Positions 15,210-22,431 of a DNA stretch of 46,782 nucleotides are shown here, piece by piece. Origin of the DNA: Actinomadura fibrosa (GTDB lineage: Bacteria > Actinomycetota > Actinomycetes > Streptosporangiales > Streptosporangiaceae). A program made the position numbers and the translations under genes. The stretch is from positions 1-46,782 of the forward strand of contig NZ_CAACUY010000057.1 of the NCBI RefSeq assembly GCF_900659615.1. The letters are read 5' to 3'. The stretch's first letter is position 1, and the number at the start of each line of letters is the position of its first letter. Below the pieces are notes generated by a model. That model saw only the letters and a program-made list of their open reading frames with translations, made no database searches and was not told the origin of the DNA.

Positions 15210-16235
15210 CTACTGTGAGACGCCTACCCCTGTCCACGCCTCCTGTACCGCTGTGGTCTCCGATCCTTCGCCGTAGAGCCGTTTGGCCGCCGCGACGGTC
15301 GCGGCCGCGAAGCCGGCGAAGTCGGCGTCGGACTCCAGGTCGCCCTTGGTGAGCGTCTCGTACCAGACGCGGCCGGCCTTCTCCCAGGCGTTCCCGCCGA
15401 TCGCCTTGGCGGCGAGGTAGAACGCGTGGTTCGGGATGCCCGAGTTGATGTGGACGCCCCCGTTGTCGCTGTGGGTCTTGACGTAGTGGTCCATGTGGGC
15501 GGGCTGCGGGTCCTTGCCGAGCTGCGGGTCGTCGTAGGCGGTGCCCGGCTCCTTCATCGACCGCAGCGCGACGCCGTGGACGCCCTTGGCGAGGAGGCCC
15601 TGGCCGATGAGCCAGTCCGCCGCGTCGGCGGTCTGCTTCAGGTGCCACTGCTTGATCAGGGAGCCGAACACGTCCGAGACCGACTCGTTGAGCGCGCCGG
15701 ACTGGCCGTAGTACTCCAGGTTCGCGGTGTACTGGGTGACGCCGTGGGTGAGCTCGTGGCCCGTGACGTCCAGCGGGCCGGTGAAGTCGGTGAACAGCCT
15801 GCCGTCACCGTCGCCGTACACCATCTGCTCGCCGTTCCAGAAGGCGTTGTCGTACTCCTCGCCGTAGTGGACGGTCGAGACCATCTTCAGGCCGGCGCCG
15901 TCGATGGAGTTGCGCCGGTAGGCGGCCTCGTAGAAGTCGAAGGTCACGCCGAGCCAGTCGTAGGCCTGGTTGACCACCTTGTCGCCGGTGGCGGCGTCGC
16001 CCTCCTTGCGGACGGTCTTGCCGGGGAGGCTCTCGCCGTGCTCGGCGTCGTTGATGGTCCGGTTGGGGACGAAGTCCTCGGTCGGGGAGGTCGGGGAGGC
16101 GGGGAACAGCCGGCGCTCCGTCCGCTGGGCGGACGACAGCACGAGGCTGCGGCGGGCCCGGGCGCGGAGGGCCGGGTCCCCGGCGTCGCGGGCGATGCGC
16201 TCAAGCATGTGCGGCGGCACGATGTGGCATCTCAT
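15210..16235 (-). CDS. M4 family metalloprotease, protealysin type
   Basis: The protein has 341 residues. ATG at 16235 gives MRCHIVPPHML, the usual opening of protealysin-like precursors with their short propeptide; the upstream in-frame extension is unlikely. No signal peptide is seen, as in that subgroup. Zinc site HELTH, third ligand Glu in GALNESVSDVFG and the active-site His in DNGGVHINSGIPNHAFYL are intact. The propeptide is only about 45 residues, far shorter than in thermolysin. It is followed by the emfourin-like gene. The ribosome binding site is weak. Protealysin-like enzymes cleave cytoskeletal and other protein targets, but the substrate here is unknown. Confidence 0.9.
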   Translation of the reverse strand: MRCHIVPPHMLERIARDAGDPALRARARRSLVLSSAQRTERRLFPASPTSPTEDFVPNRTINDAEHGESLPGKTVRKEGDAATGDKVVNQAYDWLGVTFDFYEAAYRRNSIDGAGLKMVSTVHYGEEYDNAFWNGEQMVYGDGDGRLFTDFTGPLDVTGHELTHGVTQYTANLEYYGQSGALNESVSDVFGSLIKQWHLKQTADAADWLIGQGLLAKGVHGVALRSMKEPGTAYDDPQLGKDPQPAHMDHYVKTHSDNGGVHINSGIPNHAFYLAAKAIGGNAWEKAGRVWYETLTKGDLESDADFAGFAAATVAAAKRLYGEGSETTAVQEAWTGVGVSQ

Positions 16236-16283
16236 GCCACAACGCTGCCAGCTCCGCGTGACGCAGGCCACGCTTTCCGGACG

Positions 16284-16326
16284 GGTATGGCGGCCGAAAC
16301 CGGTCACGTAACGTGATTGCCATACC
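16284..16326. promoter_or_regulatory. inverted repeats between the protease and recO genes
   Basis: GGTATGGC (16284-16291) and GCCATACC (16319-16326) form an 8-base inverted repeat that encloses a second palindrome, TCACGT-A-ACGTGA (16304-16316). The region is the divergent promoter space of the M4 protease and recO, so one or both are candidate operators. The regulator is unknown. Confidence 0.35.
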
Positions 16327-16417
16327 GCGCAGCGGCATCATGAGGCAGGATGTGTAGATCCTGCGGAGATGACCGGCCTGCATCAACGCATCGGGTCGAG
16401 TACGCGAGAATGGAGGG

Positions 16418-17182
16418 GTGACCCTCTACCGCGACGAAGGCATCGTCCTGCGCACCCAGAAGCTGGGCGAGGCCGACCGCATCGTGACGGTGCTGACCCG
16501 GCGCGGCGGCCGGATCCGCGCCGCGGCGAAGGGGGTCCGCAAGACCAGGTCCCGCTTCGGGGCGCGGCTGGAGCCCTTCACGCACGTCGACCTCCAGCTC
16601 TACGAGCGCCGCTCCCTCGACCTGATCACCCAGGCCGAGACGCTGCGCCCGTACGGCGAGGCCCTGGTCACCGACTACCCCCGCTACACCGCGGGGACCG
16701 CGATGCTGGAGACCGCGGAGAAGCTGACCAGCGAAGAGGGGGAGCCCGCCCTGCGGCAGTTCCTCCTCCTCGTCGGGGGCCTGCGGACCCTCGCCGAGCG
16801 CGGCCACGACCCGCGGCTCGTCCTGGACGCCTTCCTCCTCCGCTCGCTCTCGGTCGCCGGGTGGGCCCCGGCGCTCGACGAGTGCTGCCGCTGCGGCACC
16901 CGCGGCGGGCTGCGCGGCTTCGCCATCGCGGCGGGCGGCGCGGTCTGCGCGAACTGCCGCCAGCCCGGCGCCGCCACCCCCGCCCCGCCGACGTTCGCGC
17001 TGATGCTGGCGCTGCTGCGCGGCGACTGGGAGTACGCCGACGGCAGCGAGTCCCGCCACCGCGTCGAGTGCAGCGGCCTCGTGGCCGCCTACCTCCAGTG
17101 GCACCTGGAACACGGCATCCGTTCCCTGCGCCACGTGGAACGCGACGCCGGAAACGAAACGACCAACAGGGAGAGAGTTTGA
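16418..17182 (+). CDS. recO: DNA repair protein RecO
   Basis: The protein has 254 residues and starts at GTG with GGAGGG immediately upstream. The N-terminal OB fold begins LYRDEGIVLRTQKLGEADRI. A four-Cys zinc site follows (CCRCG and VCANC, about residues 155-190), and the C-terminal helices come last. RecO loads RecA and anneals strands in the RecFOR pathway. The stop TGA overlaps the TTG start of uppS, so the two are co-translated. Confidence 0.95.
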   Translation: MTLYRDEGIVLRTQKLGEADRIVTVLTRRGGRIRAAAKGVRKTRSRFGARLEPFTHVDLQLYERRSLDLITQAETLRPYGEALVTDYPRYTAGTAMLETAEKLTSEEGEPALRQFLLLVGGLRTLAERGHDPRLVLDAFLLRSLSVAGWAPALDECCRCGTRGGLRGFAIAAGGAVCANCRQPGAATPAPPTFALMLALLRGDWEYADGSESRHRVECSGLVAAYLQWHLEHGIRSLRHVERDAGNETTNRERV

Positions 17183-17976
17183 GAAGGGCCGTCTCGCCTC
17201 CGGAACCGCACCGGCACGGCGCCACGCCGCCGCCGATCCCCGCGGACCTGGTCCCGCGGCACGTCGCCATCGTCATGGACGGCAACGGCCGCTGGGCCAA
17301 GGAGCGCGGGCTGCCGCGCACCGAAGGCCACAAGCGCGGCGAGGACTCGCTCTTCGACGTGATCATGGGCGCGATCGAGCTCGGCGTCCCCTACCTGTCC
17401 GCCTACGCGTTCTCCACCGAGAACTGGAAGCGCTCCCCGGACGAGGTCCGCTTCCTCATGGGCTTCAACCGCGACGTCATCCGCCGCCGCCGCGACCAGC
17501 TCCACTCGATGGGCGTCCGCGTCCGCTGGGCCGGACGGCGCCCCCGCCTGTGGCGCAGCGTCATCAGGGAACTGGAGACGGCCGAGGAGATGACCCGCCA
17601 CAACGACGTCCTCACGCTCCAGTTCTGCGTGAACTACGGCGGCCGCGCCGAGATCGCCGACGCCGCCGCCGCCATCGCCCGCGACGTCCAGGCCGGCCGG
17701 CTCAACCCCGACAAGATCAACGAGAAGGTGTTCGCCCGCTACCTCGACGAGCCCGGCATCCCGGACGTGGACCTCTTCCTGCGATCCTCCGGCGAGCAGC
17801 GCACGTCCAACTTCCTGCTCTGGCAGTCGGCCTACGCCGAGATGGTCTTCCTCGACACCCTCTGGCCCGACTTCGACCGCCGCCACCTCTGGCACGCCTG
17901 CGAGATCTACGCCAGCAGAGACCGCAGATACGGAGGGGCTGTGCCTAATTCCGTCGCCCTTGGCGTCACGCGCTAG
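17179..17976 (+). CDS. uppS: isoprenyl transferase (undecaprenyl/decaprenyl diphosphate synthase)
   Basis: The protein has 265 residues. The start is chosen at TTG 17179, which overlaps the recO stop and follows GGGAGAGA; no ATG fits before the conserved domain. It is a cis-prenyltransferase with VAIVMDGNGRWA (catalytic Asp), AFSTENW and the C-terminal RSSGEQRTSNFLLWQ motif. It makes the lipid carrier for cell-wall synthesis. The last residues (VALGVTR) and the stop codon are encoded inside the left end of a dispersed repeat, so the C-terminal tail is probably not native to the family. Confidence 0.95.
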   Translation: MRRAVSPPEPHRHGATPPPIPADLVPRHVAIVMDGNGRWAKERGLPRTEGHKRGEDSLFDVIMGAIELGVPYLSAYAFSTENWKRSPDEVRFLMGFNRDVIRRRRDQLHSMGVRVRWAGRRPRLWRSVIRELETAEEMTRHNDVLTLQFCVNYGGRAEIADAAAAIARDVQAGRLNPDKINEKVFARYLDEPGIPDVDLFLRSSGEQRTSNFLLWQSAYAEMVFLDTLWPDFDRRHLWHACEIYASRDRRYGGAVPNSVALGVTR

Positions 17977-18117
17977 CGCGCGTTCCTTCAACGGGCGCCG
18001 CGGCGATCGCTGCATCGCTTCGACTCGCCTTGCGGCTCGCTGCGCGATCAGGTTCTCGCAGGCTCGAACCTGGCTTCGCACGCGATCGCAACGCTCGGGC
18101 CGCTGCGGGCGGGGCTT
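17952..18117 (+). repeat. dispersed structured repeat, copy 1
   Basis: This segment is about 85% identical over about 140 bases to the reverse complement of 38508-38655, with core landmarks TCCTTCAACGG, CGCGGCGATCGCTGCATCGC, GGCTCGCTGCGCGATCAG and CTGGCTTCGCACGCGATCGC. It contains a 7-bp stem CAGGTTC/GAACCTG (18049-18055 with 18066-18072) around the loop TCGCAGGCTC. Copy 2 has CAGTGCC/GGCACTG with the same loop, three compensated pairs. It overlaps the last codons of uppS. No ORF is conserved in a convincing way, so an RNA or non-coding element is more likely. Confidence 0.8.
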
Positions 18118-18120
18118 ACT

Positions 18121-18170
18121 GCAACGGCGGCGCGGCGATCGCTGCATGCGCAGTGATCGCCGCGTCGTCT
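18121..18170. terminator. hairpin made of two inverted repeat ends, between uppS and the OsmC gene
   Basis: CGCGGCGATC (18130-18139) pairs perfectly with GATCGCCGCG (18154-18163), and CTGC/GCAG continues the stem after a G-U pair, closing the loop ATGC. Both arms resemble the CGCGGCGATCGCTGCAT end of the dispersed repeat, one direct and one inverted. Its place between convergent genes suggests a bidirectional terminator built from repeat fragments. Confidence 0.65.
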
Positions 18171-18185
18171 CTTCCGGTCCGGCTT

Positions 18186-18611
18186 TCAGGCCAGGGCGGC
18201 GTCTAGGGTGATCTTGGTGCCGGCCAGGGCCTGGCTGACGGGGCAGCCCTCCTTGGCGGCCTGGGCCGCCTTCTCGAAGTCGGCCGCGGACAGGCCGGGG
18301 ACGCTGGCCCGGACGGTCAGGTGGATGCCGGTGATGCCCTCGCCCGGCTGGAAGGTGACGTCGGCCTTGGTGTCGACCTTCTCCGGCGGCGTCCCGGCGC
18401 CCGCGAGGCCGTGCGAGAGCGCCATCGAGTAGCAGGTGGAGTGGGCGGCGGCGATGAGCTCCTCCGGGCTCGTGCGCCCGGCGGGGTCCTCGGCGCGCGA
18501 GGCCCAGGTGACGTCGAAGGTGCCCACGTTCGACGAGTCGAGCGAAACGGTTCCCTGGCCGCTGAGGAGCGGCCCTTCCCAGTGCGCGTTGGCCGTACGT
18601 GTCGTTGCCAT
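18186..18611 (-). CDS. OsmC/Ohr family peroxiredoxin
   Basis: The protein has 141 residues. ATG at 18611 (MATTRTANAHWEG) follows CGGAGC and fits the family start; six further in-frame upstream residues are unlikely. Two redox Cys are in place, AHSTCYSMALSHG (about residue 60) and EGCPVSQAL (about 125), along with the Ser/Glu-rich SPEELIAAAHS. OsmC proteins reduce organic hydroperoxides in the cytoplasm. It lies between uppS and zur as a single gene, convergent with uppS. Confidence 0.9.
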   Translation of the reverse strand: MATTRTANAHWEGPLLSGQGTVSLDSSNVGTFDVTWASRAEDPAGRTSPEELIAAAHSTCYSMALSHGLAGAGTPPEKVDTKADVTFQPGEGITGIHLTVRASVPGLSAADFEKAAQAAKEGCPVSQALAGTKITLDAALA

Positions 18612-18663
18612 GCTCCGATTCTTCACCATGGCGCCGGGTGCGGGATCACCGACACGGGAACGG

Positions 18664-19041
18664 TCAGCGGGCGCAGCCCGCGCACGTCCCGAAGACCTCG
18701 ACGGTGTGCGTGATGTCCACGAAGCCGTGCTCGGCGCCGATCGCGTCGGCCCAGCGCTCCACGGCCGGGCCCTCGACCTCGACGGTCCGGCCGCACTCGC
18801 GGCAGACCAGGTGGTGGTGGTGCTGCTCGGTGCGGCAGGCCCGGTAGACGGCCTCGCCGTCGTCGGTGCGCAGCACGTCCACCTCGCCGGAGTCGCTGAG
18901 CGCCTGGAGGGCCCGGTACACCGTGGTGAGGCCGATCTTGGAGCCGTCCGCGCGGAGGTCGGCGAAGATGTCCTGCGCGCTGCGGAAGCCGTCGCAGCCG
19001 GCCAGCACCTGCCGCACCGCGTCCCGGCGGGCCGTCGTCAT
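18664..19041 (-). CDS. zur: zinc uptake regulator, Fur family
   Basis: The protein has 125 residues. ATG at 19041 overlaps the znuB stop. The winged-helix part includes RSAQDIFADLRADGSKIGLTT and VYRAL; the metal-sensing part has EQHHHHLVCRECG and a C-terminal CAGC. Together with its position as last gene of the znu operon this points to Zur, not Fur or Nur. With bound zinc it should repress znuA through the box at 21621-21635, an autoregulatory loop. Confidence 0.93.
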   Translation of the reverse strand: MTTARRDAVRQVLAGCDGFRSAQDIFADLRADGSKIGLTTVYRALQALSDSGEVDVLRTDDGEAVYRACRTEQHHHHLVCRECGRTVEVEGPAVERWADAIGAEHGFVDITHTVEVFGTCAGCAR

Positions 19042-19928
19042 CCTCCAAGCACCTCCGCCTCGGCGTCCACGGCGGGCCTGACCGTGGTGGGGACGGCCTC
19101 CCCGGACGCGCCGGCCCGCGCACGTCTGCGCCGCACGACCGACCCCCCGGCGACGGCGACGACGAACAGGGCCAGCGCCAGCAGCACGATGGACGGTCCC
19201 GGGGGAAGATCGTACTGGAAGGAGCCCGCCAGCCCCGATACGGCCGACAGTACACCGACTCCCATCGCCAGCAGCATCGTGCCGCGGAACCCCCGGGTGA
19301 CCTGCTGCGCCGCGGCCACCGGAACGATCATGAGGGCGCTGACCAGCAGCAGCCCGATCGCCCGCATCGCGATCACGACGGTGACGGCGGCGGTCGCGGC
19401 GATCAGGACGCCGAGGAAGCGGACGGGCAGCCCGGACGCGCGCGCGACCTCCTCGTCCTGGCACAGCAGGAACATCTCCCGCCCGAACAGGACGACGATG
19501 GCGAGCACCGCGGCGGCGAGGCCCGCCACGACGTACAGGTCGCCGGTGGAGACGCTGCTGATCGAGCCGAACAGGTAGGACTGGAGGCTCGTGCCGCCGC
19601 CCTGGCCGTTGGTGAGCAGGACGCCGCCCGCGAGCCCGCCGTAGAACAGCAGCGCCAGCACGACGTCGGCGCCGCTGCGGCTGCGGGCCCGCAGCACCTC
19701 GATCGCCACCGCGCCCAGCACCGACACGAGCAGCGCGGCGAGGACGGGGGAGGTGCTGGTCAGCAGGCCCAGCCCGATGCCGGTCAGCGCGATGTGGCCG
19801 ATGCCGTCGCCGAGCAGTGACAGCCTGCGCTGGACGATGAACGTGCCGACGGCGGGCGCCGTCAGCCCGATCAGCACCGCCATCACCAGCGCGATGCGCA
19901 TGAAGTCGTACTGCAACATCTCGATCAT
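19038..19928 (-). CDS. znuB: zinc ABC transporter permease ZnuB
   Basis: The protein has 296 residues and is an ABC-3 family permease with about eight membrane segments. It contains VPTVGTFIVQRRLSLLGDGIGHIA-type features (RRLSLLGDGIGHIALTGIGL). The C-terminus after the last helix is a charged tail (VRRRRARAG). Its start overlaps the znuC stop and its stop overlaps zur, both as ATGA. It forms the membrane channel for zinc. Confidence 0.93.
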   Translation of the reverse strand: MIEMLQYDFMRIALVMAVLIGLTAPAVGTFIVQRRLSLLGDGIGHIALTGIGLGLLTSTSPVLAALLVSVLGAVAIEVLRARSRSGADVVLALLFYGGLAGGVLLTNGQGGGTSLQSYLFGSISSVSTGDLYVVAGLAAAVLAIVVLFGREMFLLCQDEEVARASGLPVRFLGVLIAATAAVTVVIAMRAIGLLLVSALMIVPVAAAQQVTRGFRGTMLLAMGVGVLSAVSGLAGSFQYDLPPGPSIVLLALALFVVAVAGGSVVRRRRARAGASGEAVPTTVRPAVDAEAEVLGG

Positions 19929-20629
19929 GTCGTGGTCCCCGTGACTTCCCGCAGCGCCGTCTCGCGGACGACGCGGCCGTGCTCCAGCTCGACCGTGCGG
20001 GTGATCAGCGGCTCCAGCGGGCCGAGCTCGTGCGCGACCAGCACCACCGTGCGGCCGGCCCCGGCCAGGTCGCGCAGCGTCGCGGCGAGCGCGGCCTGGC
20101 TGCCGGCGTCCACGCCCGCGGTCGGCTCGTCCATGACGAACGTGTCGGGCTCGCCCGCCAGCGCGCGGGCGATCAGCACGCGCTGCTGCTGGCCGCCCGA
20201 CAGCAGGTGCGCCGACTCGCCGGCGAGGTCGGTGAGGCCGACGGCCGCGAGGGCGCGGTCGACGGCGGCGCGGTCGGCGGCCGAGGACGGCCGCCAGCGG
20301 GACTGCCGCGCCACCCGTCCCGACGCCACGACCTCCCGGACGGTCGCCGGGACGCCGCCGCCCATCGGCAGCCGCTGCGGCACGTACCCGAGGCGCTTCC
20401 AGTCGCGGAACGCGGCGGGCGGCACCCCGTAGATCTCGGTCCGGCCGGCGGCCAGCGGGATCAGCCCGAGCAGGGCCTTGACCAGCGTCGACTTCCCGGC
20501 GCCGTTCGGGCCGAGGACCGCGAGCACGTCGCCCGCGGCGACCCGCAGGTCGACGCCCGCGAGCACCTCGCGGCCGTCCCGCCGCACCAGGCCGCCGGTC
20601 ATCGCGAACGGTGGCGCCTCGTCGTTCAT
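19925..20629 (-). CDS. znuC: zinc ABC transporter ATP-binding protein ZnuC
   Basis: The protein has 234 residues. Walker A GPNGAGKST, signature LSGGQQQRVLIARAL, Walker B FVMDEPTAGVD and the switch His in VLVAHELGPL are present. ATG at 20629 overlaps the znuA stop (ATGA), which decides the start over a GTG two codons upstream. It powers zinc import with ZnuB. Confidence 0.93.
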   Translation of the reverse strand: MNDEAPPFAMTGGLVRRDGREVLAGVDLRVAAGDVLAVLGPNGAGKSTLVKALLGLIPLAAGRTEIYGVPPAAFRDWKRLGYVPQRLPMGGGVPATVREVVASGRVARQSRWRPSSAADRAAVDRALAAVGLTDLAGESAHLLSGGQQQRVLIARALAGEPDTFVMDEPTAGVDAGSQAALAATLRDLAGAGRTVVLVAHELGPLEPLITRTVELEHGRVVRETALREVTGTTT

Positions 20630-21600
20630 GAGCACTCCAGCGCGGGCCGCAGCGTTTCGAGGTTCTTGCGCATGATGGTCAGGTAGTCGTCGGACGAGCC
20701 TTCGGCGACGCCCTCGACCGGGTCGAGCACGGCGGTCTTCACCCCGACCTCCTTGGCGAGCGTCTGCGCGACCTTGGGGCTGACGAGGGTCTCGGTGAAC
20801 ACCGTGGTGGCGCCCGCGGTTTTGATCTGCCCGCTGAGTTCGGCGATCCGCTTGGGGGACGGCTCGCTCGTCGGGTCCACGCCCGCGATCGGGACCTGCC
20901 GCAGCCCGTACCGCTCGGCTAGGTAGCCGAAGGCGGCGTGTGCGGTGACGATCGTGTTCCGCTTGCAGGTCTTCAGCCCGTCCCGGTACTGCCGGTCGAG
21001 GGCGGACAGCTCGGTGGCGACGGCCTTGGCGCGGTCGCGGTATCCGGCGGCGTGCGGCGCGTCCGCCTTGGCTAGCCTGTCGCCGAGGGCCGTGGCGATC
21101 GTGGCCATGCGGCTCGGGTCGAGCCAGATGTGCGGGTCGTAATTCGTGTCCGCGTGCTCGTGGTCGCCCTCGTGCTCCTCTTCCTCGCCGCCCGTGGGCG
21201 GAGGCAGCGTCTTGACGACGCTCGCCGCGTCCAGCGACTTGGACTTCGCGTGCTTCTCGACGGCCTCGTCCACCGCGGGCTGCACGCCCTTGACGTAGAC
21301 GGCGTAGTCGGCCTTGCCGACGTCGGCGACCTGCCGGGCCGTCAGCTCCAGGTCGTGCGGCTCCGCGCCGGGCTTGGTCAGGGTCCGGACGGACACGTCC
21401 CCGCCGCCGATCCGTCCCGCCAGCCAGGCCACCGGGTAGAAGGACGCGACGACCTCCGTCCTGCCGCCGGAGCCGCCCGCGTCCGCGTCGCCGCAGGCGG
21501 CGAGGCCGGTCGCGCCGGCCAGGCCCGCGAGGGCGACGGCGGCGGCACGGAGGGTGAGGGGGGACGCGGGACCGCGGGCGAAACGGGACGAGGTGGGCAT
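20626..21600 (-). CDS. znuA: zinc ABC transporter substrate-binding lipoprotein ZnuA
   Basis: The protein has 324 residues. The signal has a lipobox ending at Cys36 (GLAAC). It is a cluster 9 metal-binding protein: FYPVAWLAGRI at the start, a His/acidic loop GGEEEEHEGDHEHADTNYDPH before the metal-ligand HIWLDP, VTAHAAFGYLAERYG and the C-terminal TETLVSPKVA. The acidic His-rich loop marks a zinc chaperone, not a manganese binder. The promoter lies just upstream with no room for a ribosome binding site, so the mRNA is probably leaderless. It is first in znuA-znuC-znuB-zur. Confidence 0.94.
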   Translation of the reverse strand: MPTSSRFARGPASPLTLRAAAVALAGLAGATGLAACGDADAGGSGGRTEVVASFYPVAWLAGRIGGGDVSVRTLTKPGAEPHDLELTARQVADVGKADYAVYVKGVQPAVDEAVEKHAKSKSLDAASVVKTLPPPTGGEEEEHEGDHEHADTNYDPHIWLDPSRMATIATALGDRLAKADAPHAAGYRDRAKAVATELSALDRQYRDGLKTCKRNTIVTAHAAFGYLAERYGLRQVPIAGVDPTSEPSPKRIAELSGQIKTAGATTVFTETLVSPKVAQTLAKEVGVKTAVLDPVEGVAEGSSDDYLTIMRKNLETLRPALECS

Positions 21601-21606
21601 GTCAGG

Positions 21607-21636
21607 ATTATGGACGAAGATGAAAATGATTGTCAA
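21607..21636 (-). promoter_or_regulatory. znuA promoter with overlapping Zur box
   Basis: On the minus strand TTGACA (21636-21631) and CATAAT (21612-21607) are spaced by 18 bases, and the ATG at 21600 comes 6 bases later. TGAAAATGATTGTCA (21621-21635) is a near-perfect 7-1-7 palindrome of the Zur/Fur type seen before actinobacterial znuA, and it overlaps the -35, so bound Zur would block polymerase. Confidence 0.85.
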
Positions 21637-21935
21637 AACCGACCGATGCCGCGAGCTAGGGCAAATCCGGTCAAGACGGCCAGCGCGACGACGCGCAGCA
21701 GCCGTCCGGACGCGTCCAGCGCGGGCCAGTTGAGGTAGCCGAACCAGGCCAGCGCCACCGCGAGCACGAGCAGCCCCGCGGCGCCCACCCAGCCCGTCCT
21801 GACCATGCCGACCACCAGCAGCGCGAACACCGCCGCCAGCAGCACCCCGCGCGGGAGGCGGTGCAGGAACACCACGGGAGCCGCGCTCCACCGCTCGACC
21901 GCCGCCCGCATGCCCGTCCCGTCCCGTGTGCTCAC
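21633..21935 (-). CDS. DUF6703-type small membrane protein
   Basis: The protein has 100 residues from GTG 21935. An amphipathic start (MRAAVERWSAAPVVFLHRLP) is followed by two or three hydrophobic helices (GVLLAAVFALLVVGMV, GAAGLLVLAVALAWFGYL, LLRVVALAVLTGFALAR). Similar short proteins next to znuA in actinobacteria are annotated DUF6703; the function is unknown. A -10-like TACGTT (21948-21943) lies 7 bases before the GTG, supporting this start; ATG at 21911 is the alternative. Its stop codon falls within the Zur box of znuA. Confidence 0.7.
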   Translation of the reverse strand: MSTRDGTGMRAAVERWSAAPVVFLHRLPRGVLLAAVFALLVVGMVRTGWVGAAGLLVLAVALAWFGYLNWPALDASGRLLRVVALAVLTGFALARGIGRF

Positions 21936-21942
21936 GGGCCCC

Positions 21943-21958
21943 AACGTACTGCCAGGAT
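21943..21958. promoter_or_regulatory. divergent -10 elements between DUF6703 and ABM genes
   Basis: Minus-strand TACGTT (21948-21943) is 7 bases before the GTG at 21935, and plus-strand CAGGAT (21953-21958) is 6 bases before the ATG at 21965. The two genes are only 29 bases apart, so both transcripts would begin at or beside their start codons. Confidence 0.4.
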
Positions 21959-21964
21959 GGACCG

Positions 21965-22267
21965 ATGATCGCGATAACCCGGTACCGGGTGCCGAGCGAG
22001 GAGGCCGACGGCTTCGCCGCGCGGATGGACGCGGTGCTCGCGGCGCTGTCGGCGAGCCCCGGCTTCCGCTCCGGCCGGCTCGCGCGGACCGTCGACGATC
22101 CCGCGCTCTGGGCCCTCGTCACCGAGTGGGACGGCGCCGGCTACTACCGGCGCGCCCTCGGCGCCTACGAGGTGCGGCTGGAGTTCGTCCCGCTCGCCGC
22201 GATGGCCGTGGACGAGCCGGGCGCGTACGAGGTCGTCAGCGCCGTCCCGCCCGTGCCCGAGTCATGA
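21965..22267 (+). CDS. antibiotic biosynthesis monooxygenase (ABM) fold protein
   Basis: The protein has 100 residues. The start MIAITRYRVPSEEADGFAARMDAVLAALSASPGFRSG shows the ferredoxin-like ABM pattern of a short beta strand followed by a helix and PGF turn. A second half follows with LVTEWDGAGYYRRALGAYEVR. ABM proteins range from haem-degrading enzymes to quinone-forming monooxygenases; conserved haem ligands cannot be assigned. It is divergent from DUF6703. Its function here is unknown. Confidence 0.75.
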   Translation: MIAITRYRVPSEEADGFAARMDAVLAALSASPGFRSGRLARTVDDPALWALVTEWDGAGYYRRALGAYEVRLEFVPLAAMAVDEPGAYEVVSAVPPVPES

Positions 22268-22373
22268 GGTAAGGGCGGCCGGTCCGGATACGGGCAATGA
22301 CCGGGCAAGAAGCGTTCCGGCCGGGTTTGGCGTGCCCCCGCCAAGGTCATCTCTGCCGCATCACGGTCATGCC

Positions 22374-22407
22374 GCGGCCCCGGAGGGACAGGGCCTCCGG
22401 GGACCGC
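22374..22407 (+). promoter_or_regulatory. hairpin in the 5' region of the DUF1906 gene
   Basis: GCGG plus CCCCGGAGG (22374-22386) pairs with CCTCCGGGG plus CCGC (22394-22407) with one bulged A, making a 13-bp stem ending 24 bases before the ATG. It could be a 5' UTR control element or a terminator of the ABM gene. Confidence 0.4.
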
Positions 22408-22431
22408 GGGGCTTCTTTCGGGGGAGATGTG

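Noticed and set aside
17960..18211. An 83-codon plus-strand frame with NGRRGDRCIA, also echoed on the minus strand at 38412-38888
   Set aside because: The similarity arises from the nucleotide repeat. Pairing-preserving changes and lack of start and stop conservation argue against a protein.
22268..22431. c-di-AMP (ydaO) riboswitch before the DUF1906 gene
   Set aside because: The conserved ydaO segments were not found, only a simple hairpin.
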